Shown here: one piece after another, positions 7,395 to 14,420 of the stretch
Layout of the letters: every line of letters starts with the position of its first letter
Position numbering within the stretch: the first letter of the stretch is position 1
Source: a virus
DNA length: 46,328 nucleotides
IMG/VR virus record: IMGVR_UViG_3300042541_001972
Span: 1-46,328 of that record
Direction: 5' to 3' (one strand)
Notes under the pieces: model-generated
The model's database searches: none
What the model saw: only the letters and a program-made list of their open reading frames with translations
Told to the model about the DNA's origin: nothing
Position numbers and translations under genes: made by a program

Positions 7395-8689
7395 ACAACA
7401 TAGCACACATCGTTGCACGCGCCTATAACCAGCCGCTGCTGTTAGACCCTGCCTATGCCGGGTTCATGTTCTCTTACCTGAACCGACGAATTGGATTCAA
7501 TTCCATGTTGATGGCCAGCGGGGAAGAACTAGATAAAGAAGGCATGGCAAACCTTGCGGGAAGCTACAAGCCCCGCTCCATGGTTAAACCGGTCGAAGGC
7601 GACGCTGCAAGCCTGTACTACGCTGTCACCGATGGCGTGGCCGTGCTGAGTATCGACGGTTCCTTGATGCACAAATCAGGCTACATCGGTTCCAGTTCTG
7701 GTGCCATGGGCTATGACGGAATCGCCGCCCAGATCGACAGCGCCAACCGAAACCCCAATGTACGCGGCATTTTGTTGGATGTGAATTCACCAGGCGGTGA
7801 AGTTGCAGGATGTCAGGCGTTGGCAGACAAGATCAAAGCCAGCGCAAAGCCTGTCTGGGCTATTGCCAACGAACAAGCAGCCAGCGCAGCGTATTGGATC
7901 GCCTCAAGCGCAAGCCGTTTGTTAATCACCGATACCGCAGAAGTCGGTTCTATCGGTGTTTTGACCGCCCATGCTGACTACAGCAACCAATTAGAAGCGG
8001 ACGGCATCAAGGTCACGCTGATTTTTGCCGGTGCCCACAAGGTAGACGGTAATCCGTACGAGGCACTTCCAGAAGCGGTGCGCTCTGATTTTCAAGGTCA
8101 GATCGACGCTTTGCGCCAAAAGTTTGCAAGCGCTGTAGCTGCAAATCGCGGGAAAACCATAGGTGCCGTGCTTGGAACTGAAGCGCGCATGTACCGCGGT
8201 CAGGACGCTGTGGACAACAAACTGGCTGATGCGGTCATGAGCTACGACCAGACTTTAGCCGAATTCAAGAGTTTTTTAACCGCCGGTAAAGGCAGAAAGG
8301 GAGGGTCTACCATGACCACATCAAACGCCGGGCTTACCGGCGATACCATCTCCACAGCGGAGGCTACAGCGTTGGTTGCAGCCGAATCTGTGACCGCTCG
8401 AAACGCTGGTGCCGTTGCAGAACGTGCCAGAATTTCGGCAATTCTCACTCACGCAGAGGCCGAAGGCCGTCAAGAACAGGCGCAAGTGCTGGCTTTGACT
8501 GAAGGCTTGAGCGCTGAAACCGCTGGCGCTTTGCTGGCAACCATGCCCAAAGGTACTGCATTCGCCGCCGCGCCCGCTGCCGTGACGCAAGCCGCCGGCG
8601 TAGCTGCTGAATCTGGCGAACAAAAACCAACCGAAGGTAATGCCAAATTGGTGTTGAGCGCCTTCAAAACTTTGAACGGAGGCAAGTAA
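7391..8689 (+). CDS. Head maturation protease, S49/ClpP-type, fused to scaffold (gpC-like)
   Basis: 432 residues, comparable to lambda gpC (439). The protease half carries LLDVNSPGGEV near 128-138, the nucleophile Ser165 in NEQAASAAYW and the general base Lys217 in AGAHKVDGNPYE, the SppA-like Ser/Lys dyad. From residue 308 onward the chain is an Ala/Glu-rich helical scaffold. An internal start with a strong ribosome site makes this part separately, see 8312-8689. Cleaves scaffold and itself during prohead maturation. Its ATG overlaps the portal stop (ATGA). Confidence 0.9.
   Translation: MNNIAHIVARAYNQPLLLDPAYAGFMFSYLNRRIGFNSMLMASGEELDKEGMANLAGSYKPRSMVKPVEGDAASLYYAVTDGVAVLSIDGSLMHKSGYIGSSSGAMGYDGIAAQIDSANRNPNVRGILLDVNSPGGEVAGCQALADKIKASAKPVWAIANEQAASAAYWIASSASRLLITDTAEVGSIGVLTAHADYSNQLEADGIKVTLIFAGAHKVDGNPYEALPEAVRSDFQGQIDALRQKFASAVAANRGKTIGAVLGTEARMYRGQDAVDNKLADAVMSYDQTLAEFKSFLTAGKGRKGGSTMTTSNAGLTGDTISTAEATALVAAESVTARNAGAVAERARISAILTHAEAEGRQEQAQVLALTEGLSAETAGALLATMPKGTAFAAAPAAVTQAAGVAAESGEQKPTEGNAKLVLSAFKTLNGGK
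8312..8689 (+). CDS. Nested scaffold protein, Nu3-like (internal in-frame start)
   Basis: 125 residues in the same frame as the protease gene. ATG 8312 is preceded by AAAGGGAGG at 7-9 bases, one of the best ribosome sites in the window, exactly where the protease domain ends. The product is helical and Ala/Glu rich (AEATALVAAESVTARNAGAV, ARISAILTHAEAEGRQEQAQ), as scaffold proteins are. Lambda makes Nu3 from the 3' part of gene C in the same way. Expected to be made in excess of the fused protease and removed from the prohead. Confidence 0.75.
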   Translation: MTTSNAGLTGDTISTAEATALVAAESVTARNAGAVAERARISAILTHAEAEGRQEQAQVLALTEGLSAETAGALLATMPKGTAFAAAPAAVTQAAGVAAESGEQKPTEGNAKLVLSAFKTLNGGK

Positions 8690-9060
8690 TGACTGCTGTA
8701 TTTAACGCAACCGTGGCTGTTGACCAACTGATCGTTGGTGACCACGTACAAACCAACAACACGCTGGTGACCACTGCTGTCGCGCGCGCCCGTGGTGATT
8801 TGCTCATCATCGGTGCCGGCAACGTCGCAACCCACGCCACAGACCCCGCGGTCTGGGATGCCATTGCCGTCGAAGGTATGACCGCTGCACAAGCGACATA
8901 TCACGCCGCCAACGGCATCGAAGCTGCTGTCTACACACAAGGCGAATTTGATGTTGCACTTTGCAAGATCAGCGGCGTTGTGTTGACCGGTGGCCAATAT
9001 GCCGCCGCCCGCGCCCGTGGTGCGAAATTGAACATCGAATTACGCAAAGTAGGAGCTTAA
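8689..9060 (+). CDS. Head decoration protein, lambda gpD-like
   Basis: 123 residues; its ATG shares one base with the upstream TAA. The sequence VTTAVARARGDLLIIGAGNV, the conserved AIAVEGMTAAQATYHAANGI and a C-terminal GEFDVALCKISGVVLTGGQY fit the gpD/decoration family (lambda gpD 110 residues). Trimers would clamp the expanded capsid at threefold points. Location between protease and capsid is canonical. Confidence 0.88.
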   Translation: MTAVFNATVAVDQLIVGDHVQTNNTLVTTAVARARGDLLIIGAGNVATHATDPAVWDAIAVEGMTAAQATYHAANGIEAAVYTQGEFDVALCKISGVVLTGGQYAAARARGAKLNIELRKVGA

Positions 9061-9063
9061 ACA

Positions 9064-10143
9064 ATGAGCACAATCAGCTATCAAAACATCCCCGTCAATT
9101 TGATTGACGACATCGACTTGGCACTGTTGAACGACAGTACGCCTCCACAAAGCAACTGGTTGGTTGACACCTTCTTCCAGCGTGAAGTCGTGACTGACGA
9201 AAAAGAACTGTTCATTGGTTCCTTGAACCTGAACAACCCCATCGCGCCCTACGTCAGTCCACTGGTTGAAGGCCGTCCGATCAAGCGCAATGACAGCCTG
9301 ACCGTCCGCTCTGTGCCGTTTGCCTACGTCAAACCAAAGACCGCCTTGGAACCAGCTACCGTGGTTGATTCCGCAGTGTTGGCTCAGTTGCGTGCCGGCG
9401 GCATGACCATCAGCGGCAAAATGTCCACCAGCGACGCCTTGATGATTGCCCAAACCGCAGAAGCTGCTTTGCAACGACGCGCCATCGACAACCGAGTGGC
9501 CCTGATGGCTGCTGAAGTGTTTACTACCGGCAAAATCATTGTCGTGAGCGACGATCAACCCAAGGTTGAAATCGACTACGGCCGTGACGTGTTGGCAGCT
9601 TTCACGCCAGCGATTGCCTGGACAAACGTCGCAACCGCTACGCCTGTGACAGACTTCCAGACCATGCAAGACAAGATGTTTGCACTGACTGGCAGCTACA
9701 GCGGCAAGATCGTGATGCGTACAGCCGTCTGGAATGCGCTGATCAAAACCGACCAATTCAAGGCCGCGTTCATCACGCCAAACAACGGCATTCGCAATGT
9801 GTTGGAAAACACCACGTTCAACACTGCCGAAAACCAAGCCAACTTGAAAATGAAGTTGGACAACGGCGCTGAAATCTGGACATTCGACGGCTTCTACACC
9901 GATTCCGCTGGTGCCAAGCAGTACTACCTGCCAGCCGGCTATTGCGGCATGGTGCACAGTGCGACCGGCTTGCGCGCTTTCGGCAAGATTCAGGACATCG
10001 AAGCCAACTTCCAAGGGTTCAAGTATTACCCTAAAACATGGAAGAACCCAGATCCAAGCGTGCTGTTCCTGATGACACAATCCGCCCCGATGGTCGTGCC
10101 AGGTCACGCCAACATGGTGGTTGGTGGCGTTGGTTTCGTCTAA
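9064..10143 (+). CDS. Major capsid protein, lambda gpE family
   Basis: 359 residues (lambda gpE 341). Recognisable parts are the N-terminal FFQREVVTDEKELFIGSLN, the APYVSPLVEGRPIKR loop, the KTALEPATVVDSAVLAQLRA segment and the C-terminal FYTDSAGAKQYYLPAGYCGM with a final PNMVVGG-like strand (HANMVVGGVGFV). HK97-type fold expected. Begins 3 bases after the decoration gene; strong late-gene codon use. A long antisense open frame across this gene is judged a shadow. Confidence 0.93.
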   Translation: MSTISYQNIPVNLIDDIDLALLNDSTPPQSNWLVDTFFQREVVTDEKELFIGSLNLNNPIAPYVSPLVEGRPIKRNDSLTVRSVPFAYVKPKTALEPATVVDSAVLAQLRAGGMTISGKMSTSDALMIAQTAEAALQRRAIDNRVALMAAEVFTTGKIIVVSDDQPKVEIDYGRDVLAAFTPAIAWTNVATATPVTDFQTMQDKMFALTGSYSGKIVMRTAVWNALIKTDQFKAAFITPNNGIRNVLENTTFNTAENQANLKMKLDNGAEIWTFDGFYTDSAGAKQYYLPAGYCGMVHSATGLRAFGKIQDIEANFQGFKYYPKTWKNPDPSVLFLMTQSAPMVVPGHANMVVGGVGFV

Positions 10144-10153
10144 GGAGTAGACC

Positions 10154-10321
10154 ATGTACAAAGCCAAACAATCCGTGGGTGAATTTTTACCCGGTCAAGA
10201 AGTCACTGGCTTGGAGGACTCTGATATTGAGCGCTTGCTCAGTATCGGTGCCATCGAAGAAGTGGATGACGAACCGGCTAAATCAGCCGAAAAAGCACCG
10301 GCTAAATCAGCCAAAAAGTGA
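10154..10321 (+). CDS. Small head-completion-type protein
   Basis: 55 residues starting at ATG 10154 after TAAGGAG (a good ribosome site overlapping the capsid stop). Sequence MYKAKQSVGEFLPGQEVTGL, then DSDIERLLSIGAIEEV, and a Lys/Ala-rich tail with a duplicated PAKSAEKA/PAKSAKK unit. It resembles the short proteins with a K-A-x-x-S-V-G-x-F-x-P-G-x-x-V-x-G-L start often found right after capsid genes. Role probably in capsid or connector assembly; family not named. Confidence 0.7.
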   Translation: MYKAKQSVGEFLPGQEVTGLEDSDIERLLSIGAIEEVDDEPAKSAEKAPAKSAKK

Positions 10322-10335
10322 AAAGGTAGTCAAAC

Positions 10336-10686
10336 GTGAGCTGGAGACATACCCGAAATCGGGCCATGAATAGCATCAAGCGCGCGTTTGGCGACCCGAT
10401 CATCTACCAATACGGCGAAGGCGGCACGGCCAAAATCTGTGCTGTTTTCGACAGCTACGACCAACAGGTTGGCATTGGCGCTGAAGTTGAGATAGACGGC
10501 GAACAATTCTGGTTAGGCATTGCGAAATGCGACCTGAAGCGCAAACCGAACTATCAAGACCGATTCACCTTTGACGGCGTGTTGTATGAAGTGGTCGCCC
10601 CTGTTCAGGAGCTGGCCAGCGAATGGCGGGTGCGTGCGATGCAAGTTACCGCGCCCAAGTCATTGATTCGAGCCACGATCATCTAA
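10336..10686 (+). CDS. Head-tail attachment protein, gpFII-like
   Basis: 116 residues from GTG 10336 (AAAAGGT about 8 bases upstream); ATG 10366 would give 106 residues and is a fair alternative. Residues 40-105 show the beta-rich pattern of lambda gpFII/Phage_attach: AVFDSYDQQVGIGAEVEIDG, a strand pair GIAKCDLKRKPNYQDRFTF and YEVVAPVQELASEWRVRAMQ. It would form the ring to which the tail terminator binds. Followed with a 1-base overlap by the tail terminator. Confidence 0.65.
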   Translation: MSWRHTRNRAMNSIKRAFGDPIIYQYGEGGTAKICAVFDSYDQQVGIGAEVEIDGEQFWLGIAKCDLKRKPNYQDRFTFDGVLYEVVAPVQELASEWRVRAMQVTAPKSLIRATII

Positions 10687-11342
10687 TGCATCCACGTACC
10701 ATCATTCGACACCGCGCCGGTTATGCGCTGCTTGGGGCTATCCCCGCGCTGGCTGACCGCGTGTATTTGTCACGTTCGACGGCCGTCAATGGCTCCATGA
10801 TGCCGTGTGTTTTGGTTTTTACCAAGAACGAGCGCACGGTTGACCGCAAATCGAACCATGTCCGGCTGCAAGAAGTTGATTTGGTGATAGAGGTTTTCAC
10901 ACGCCGTGAAGCTGATTCGGGGCCGTGGAAGAAATTACCCTGGATGCCCAACGCAGGCGGTCAAAGCTTTGATGCCGACGATGTTTTAGACGAAGCCTGT
11001 CAAGCGATTGAGGTCATTTTGTATGACCTTTTTTCTGGCCGCAATGTGTTGTCGGTTGGGGTGGATCCTGAAGTCTGCATATTCACCGAATCTGTCGCTG
11101 AAATTTCGACCGATATTGAATATGCCGAACAGGGCGAGGTTCCCTACGCAAAAGCCACACTGAAAATGAGCATCCAGTATGGTCACGACTTCGCTGTTGA
11201 CCCGCAAACCTGTGAGTTCTTTGGTGCGCTGGGTCATTTTGACCTGGTGGAATGCCAGCCTGATTTAGAAAACCCTGATTTGCACAACGCGCCGGATGGC
11301 ACGATCGAAGCGTCGGAGCGCGTCAACATCCGCACGGAGTAG
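10686..11342 (+). CDS. Putative tail terminator / tail completion protein
   Basis: 218 residues from ATG 10686, overlapping the previous TAA by one base. The N-terminal 110 residues (RTIIRHRAGYALLGAIPALA, RVYLSRSTAVNG, MPCVLVFTKNE, then VDLVIEVFTRREADSG) match the layout of gpU-type tail terminators: helix, strand, 'P-x-V-x-V-F/Y', strand with E-V-F. A longer C-terminal part follows with CIFTESVAEISTDIEYAEQG and repeated strands. Position between connector and sheath genes fits a ring that stops tail growth. Exact family uncertain. Confidence 0.6.
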   Translation: MHPRTIIRHRAGYALLGAIPALADRVYLSRSTAVNGSMMPCVLVFTKNERTVDRKSNHVRLQEVDLVIEVFTRREADSGPWKKLPWMPNAGGQSFDADDVLDEACQAIEVILYDLFSGRNVLSVGVDPEVCIFTESVAEISTDIEYAEQGEVPYAKATLKMSIQYGHDFAVDPQTCEFFGALGHFDLVECQPDLENPDLHNAPDGTIEASERVNIRTE

Positions 11343-11346
11343 CCCT

Positions 11347-11478
11347 ATGGCCTGTTCAAAATGCAACACACCGACCCCCCAATTTCAGAAAACAGCGCCC
11401 AAAGCGCCGGTACCACCAACACCAGCGCAGCGCCTGGTCAGCCGCACGACAAAGCCGGGATGGCCTTCGCGTGGATAG
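11347..11478 (+). CDS. Short Cys/Pro-rich reading frame overlapping the next gene
   Basis: 43 residues beginning MACSKCNTPTPQFQ at ATG 11347, with CGGAG 8-10 bases upstream, a better ribosome site than the frame at 11361 has. It runs through a C6 tract (11377-11382) and stops at TAG 11478. Either a short real gene, or the true start of the downstream membrane protein joined by a slip at the C tract. Undecided. Confidence 0.35.
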   Translation: MACSKCNTPTPQFQKTAPKAPVPPTPAQRLVSRTTKPGWPSRG

Positions 11479-11666
11479 CGGACCGCATGCCGGATTGGCT
11501 CTGGCTGCGATTCGAGAAAAAAGCACAAGCGCACTATGAGCGCATCCCCGATTGCATGACCTGCCACTACTGGGCAGCGCGTATGCGGGGCTGGTTAGAT
11601 TTTGTTTTCATCACTGCAGCTTTTGGGCTGCTTTTTTTATGCCTGAAAGGTCTTGCATGTATCTAG
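11361..11666 (+). CDS. Small membrane protein in tail operon
   Basis: 101 residues. Polar N-terminus, then MPDWLWLRFEKKAQAHYERI, a CMTCHYW pair, and one hydrophobic span near residues 79-98 (WLDFVFITAAFGLLFLCLKG). The start has no good ribosome site and lies inside the shorter frame beginning at 11347, so the true 5' end is uncertain. It overlaps the next gene by 10 bases. A membrane protein between connector and sheath is unexpected; function unknown. Confidence 0.5.
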   Translation: MQHTDPPISENSAQSAGTTNTSAAPGQPHDKAGMAFAWIADRMPDWLWLRFEKKAQAHYERIPDCMTCHYWAARMRGWLDFVFITAAFGLLFLCLKGLACI

Positions 11667-11869
11667 TCAAACCACAGCCCGGTCACACCGTGGCAGACCC
11701 AAAAAACGGGCGAAACATTCCCGCAGACGGCATCAAGGTTGCCGCTGAAACCCCGTACTTCGCACGCTTGAAACAAGTGGGCGCGGTCACCGTCGAAGAG
11801 TTCAACCCTGACAGCCAAGCGCCTGCAAGTGTGGCAACTGTCAAAAAATCAGAGAAAAAGGAGGCGTAA
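11657..11869 (+). CDS. DUF2635 family protein (Mu gp38-like position)
   Basis: 70 residues from ATG 11657 (GAAAGG 7-8 bases upstream). MYLVKPQPGHTVADPKNGRN, IPADGIKV and ETPYFARLKQVGAVTV match the DUF2635 pattern (VKPA-G--V-DP--G--LP--G-EV---PYW-R-L--GDV) found immediately before the sheath gene in Mu-like tails. Lys-rich tail. Likely a minor tail or assembly factor. Confidence 0.75.
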   Translation: MYLVKPQPGHTVADPKNGRNIPADGIKVAAETPYFARLKQVGAVTVEEFNPDSQAPASVATVKKSEKKEA

Positions 11870-11872
11870 GCC

Positions 11873-13405
11873 ATGACTATCAGCTTCAATCACATGTCGC
11901 CTCAAATCGGCGTCCCCGGTCAACACGTTGAATTCGACAACAGCCGCGCGCTGCGTGGTCTGGGTCAAATCACTTGCCGCATTCTGGTGTTCGGTCAAAA
12001 GACCCCCGCCGGTACTGCAATCGCAGACGTACCAGTTCTAGTGCAACGCGAAGACCAAGCCAACATCCTTTTTGGCGACAAGTCCATCCTGGCTGACATG
12101 ATGCGCACCTTTTTCAAGGTCAATCCAGCCTTGGAAGCGTGGGTTGTGCCTCAAGCCGACAATGGCGCTGGCGTGGCTGCGACTGGCACATTTACCCTGA
12201 CTGGCACCGCTACTGCAGACGGAACCTTCAGTGCACTGGTAGCTGGCCGTCGCTATCAGGTGGGCGTCTCTGTGGGCGATACCGCCGCCGCTGTTGCCAC
12301 TGATCTGGCTGCTGAAATCAACGCCGATACGACCGCTACCGTGACCGCCGCTGCTGTTGGTGCTGTTGTCACTGTGACCGCCGTCAACAAAGGTGAACTG
12401 GGTAACGACATCGATCTGCGCGTCAACTACTACACGCAAAACGAGGCAACCCCTGCTGGTCTGGGCGTCGCCATCGTGCAAATGTCGGGTGGTTTGACCA
12501 ATCCAGTCATTACGGCCAGCCTTGCATCTTTGGTGGGTCAGCAGTACACCGACATCGTGTTCCCGTACACCGACGATGCAAACCTTGACTTGCTCGAAGC
12601 GGATATGGCACAGCGTTGGTTGCCAATGCCCGTGGCGTCCGACCTTGGGCCCGGTCAGAACGATTCGCACGTCTGGAGCGCAAAGCGTGGTTCTGAAACC
12701 ACCCTGGCAACTTACGCGCTAAACCGCAACAGCCCACACATCACCATGCTGGCCGTCGAAGGTGGCCGCACGATCAATGCCATCTACTACGGCGGTGTGC
12801 CAAATCCGACATGGCAAGTCGCAGCCGTTTATGGCGCGGTTGGCTCCTACTACAGCTGCAACAACCCAGCGACACCGTTGCAAAACCTTGAACTGACTTG
12901 CCTGTTGCCGGCCCCAGTTCAGTGCCGCTTTGCATGGTGGGAGCGCAACCGCCTGATTCTGAATCACGGCTTTGGCACCTACAGCTACACCAGTGATGAC
13001 CGTTTCCTGTTGGAGCGTGCAACCACGATGTACACCAAGAATGCGAACAACTTCAACGACAAGTCCTATATGGACACCGAGACGCTGAAAACACTGTCGT
13101 TTTTGCGCCTTGATTTCCGTCGCTGGGTGTCTCAGACCTTCCCGCGCCATCGTTTGAGCGCAGACGAAACCAACTACGGCCGTGGTCGAAACATCGTCAC
13201 ACCGGGCTCATTCCGTCGTGACCTGATTGGTTATGCCGGTGTCTGGCACGATGCTGGCTTGATCGAGGACTTGCCACAGTTTGGCCGTGACTTGATCGTG
13301 GCAATCGACGGCTCAGACTGCAACCGCCTGAACGTCAACCTGTTCCCGAACTTGGTCAACCAGTTCCGTGTGACCGCTGCCAAGATGTCATTCATTCTCT
13401 GCTAA
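11873..13405 (+). CDS. Tail sheath protein, Mu gpL-like
   Basis: 510 residues (Mu gpL about 495). Domain signs: N-terminal SFNHMSPQIGVPGQHVEFDN, an insertion rich in Thr/Ala/Val strands at about 100-190 (surface domain), a core LVGQQYTDIVFPYTDDANLD at 223-242 and the C-terminal conserved segment with SFLRLDFRRWVSQTFPRHRL and a final AKMSFIL. It builds the contractile outer tube. The sheath defines a myovirus. A terminator follows at 13425. Confidence 0.92.
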   Translation: MTISFNHMSPQIGVPGQHVEFDNSRALRGLGQITCRILVFGQKTPAGTAIADVPVLVQREDQANILFGDKSILADMMRTFFKVNPALEAWVVPQADNGAGVAATGTFTLTGTATADGTFSALVAGRRYQVGVSVGDTAAAVATDLAAEINADTTATVTAAAVGAVVTVTAVNKGELGNDIDLRVNYYTQNEATPAGLGVAIVQMSGGLTNPVITASLASLVGQQYTDIVFPYTDDANLDLLEADMAQRWLPMPVASDLGPGQNDSHVWSAKRGSETTLATYALNRNSPHITMLAVEGGRTINAIYYGGVPNPTWQVAAVYGAVGSYYSCNNPATPLQNLELTCLLPAPVQCRFAWWERNRLILNHGFGTYSYTSDDRFLLERATTMYTKNANNFNDKSYMDTETLKTLSFLRLDFRRWVSQTFPRHRLSADETNYGRGRNIVTPGSFRRDLIGYAGVWHDAGLIEDLPQFGRDLIVAIDGSDCNRLNVNLFPNLVNQFRVTAAKMSFILC

Positions 13406-13424
13406 GTCAGAACAACCCAAACAG

Positions 13425-13445
13425 ACCCGCCTAGTGCGGGTTTTC
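13425..13445 (+). terminator. Intrinsic terminator between sheath and tube genes
   Basis: ACCCGC (13425-13430), loop CTAGT, GCGGGT (13436-13441) with a short T run. Inside an operon that must be read through, it probably sets sheath above downstream dosage or is bypassed by antitermination. Confidence 0.6.
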
Positions 13446-13464
13446 TCATTTCAGGAGTCTAAAA

Positions 13465-13824
13465 ATGGCATGTCCAAACAAAGTATTGGGGCTGGTGACC
13501 ATCGGTTTCGGTGGCGCATCCTTCGAGAGCCTGCCTGGTGCAGAGTTCAACCCGGGCGGTGAAAAGCGCAAACCGCTGACCACCGACCAAGGTCGCACCA
13601 AGTTTTCAACGGAATTGGTCAACTCGGAGGTCAAAGTCGACGTCCCTGTTGATGAAAATTTCAGCATTGACGCCTTCAGCGATTGCGGAACCCTGCAATT
13701 CGTGGGTGATACCGGTCAGGCGTGGATTGTTCGCAATGCCTTCTTGGTAGAGCGTCCAACCATCAAAGGCGGTGAAGGCAAGGCTTCGCTCACATTCAAT
13801 GGCGACCCAGCGGAAGCGACCTAA
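13465..13824 (+). CDS. Tail tube protein, Mu gpM-like
   Basis: 119 residues (Mu gpM 118). CAGGAG 8 bases before ATG 13465. Beta-rich sequence with GEKRKPLTTDQGRTKFSTEL, VKVDVPVDENFSIDAFSDCG and GKASLTFNGDP; the F-G-D-P-A-E ending is common in this family. Hexamer rings would form the inner tube that the sheath contracts around. Next gene starts one base after its stop. Confidence 0.85.
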   Translation: MACPNKVLGLVTIGFGGASFESLPGAEFNPGGEKRKPLTTDQGRTKFSTELVNSEVKVDVPVDENFSIDAFSDCGTLQFVGDTGQAWIVRNAFLVERPTIKGGEGKASLTFNGDPAEAT

Positions 13825-14298
13825 ATGTACAAACTCAGTAAAAAGGTCTTGACGCTGAAAGCTGGCGTCGAAGATTACGTTTTTGAACTGCCCATCCCTG
13901 AAGTCCTGACTTTGGGACAGGTCAAGGGCATGACGGCCAAGTTTGAAAACCCGCTGGATGCTGGTTTTGAGTTGCTGCGCATTGCCGGTGGCTTAAACAG
14001 TGCATCGTCACAAGCGGTCGTGAGTTCTGACACCGTGGGTTATTACGCGGCCATTGCACACCTGATCACACCGGCTGATTCGCACGATCTGAAACTGCCA
14101 GACAGTCCAACCAATGGCCAGATCATGCCGCTTCGCAAGATTGACCTGAACCAGACCCCCATGCTGTGGCTGTATACCGCCATCAAATCCGTGACCGGCA
14201 TGGCCGCGCCGGATGTTGATGCGATGCCCCTGCCCACGGCGATGGCCGCATTTGCTGACCTGGTGGAATTGATCTACGTCCCAAAGATTGGGAGCTAG
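13825..14298 (+). CDS. Tail assembly chaperone, Mu gp41-like (short form)
   Basis: 157 residues. LTLKAGVEDYVFELPIPEVL, a helical middle and DLNQTPMLWLYTAIKSVTGM resemble the phage tail assembly chaperone family used between tube and tape measure. The 3' end carries a canonical -1 slippery site at 14280, so a fraction of ribosomes should make the longer form ending at 14420. The short (G-like) form is predicted to be the major product and to coat the tape measure. Confidence 0.8.
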   Translation: MYKLSKKVLTLKAGVEDYVFELPIPEVLTLGQVKGMTAKFENPLDAGFELLRIAGGLNSASSQAVVSSDTVGYYAAIAHLITPADSHDLKLPDSPTNGQIMPLRKIDLNQTPMLWLYTAIKSVTGMAAPDVDAMPLPTAMAAFADLVELIYVPKIGS

Positions 14299-14420
14299 GT
14301 TGTTCGACCTTGCTGGCGCGGGGCGTTCAGCCTAGCGAAATCATCAAGATGACCTTGCTTGAAATGGAATTCTGGCTTGAACGGGTCAAAGACATTTCAG
14401 ACGCAGAAAACGAAAAATAA
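13825..14420 (+). CDS. Tail assembly chaperone, frameshifted long form (GT-like)
   Basis: A -1 shift at CCCAAAG (14280-14286) moves ribosomes from the short chaperone frame into an open frame ending at TAA 14420, adding 44 residues that start DWELGCSTLLARGVQPSEII and continue through a helical, acidic segment to ENEK. The added frame has no start codon or ribosome site of its own in the right place and ends one base before the tape-measure ATG. This matches the conserved G/GT frameshift of long-tailed phages. Coordinates span the whole fusion; reading frame changes at 14286. Confidence 0.75.
14280..14313 (+). promoter_or_regulatory. Programmed -1 frameshift site with downstream hairpin
   Basis: Slippery heptamer CCCAAAG (X-XXY-YYZ; zero frame C CCA AAG) at 14280-14286. 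Seven bases later GCtAGGT (14294-14300) can pair with ACCTtGC (14307-14313) around TGTTCG, a plausible stimulatory hairpin, and the zero-frame stop TAG (14296-14298) lies within it. Confidence 0.75.

Noticed and set aside
9040-10167. 375-codon open frame on the minus strand across the capsid gene
   Set aside because: The plus-strand frame is a clear gpE-type capsid with a good start; the reverse frame has a His/Val-rich composition typical of antisense shadows and no known features.
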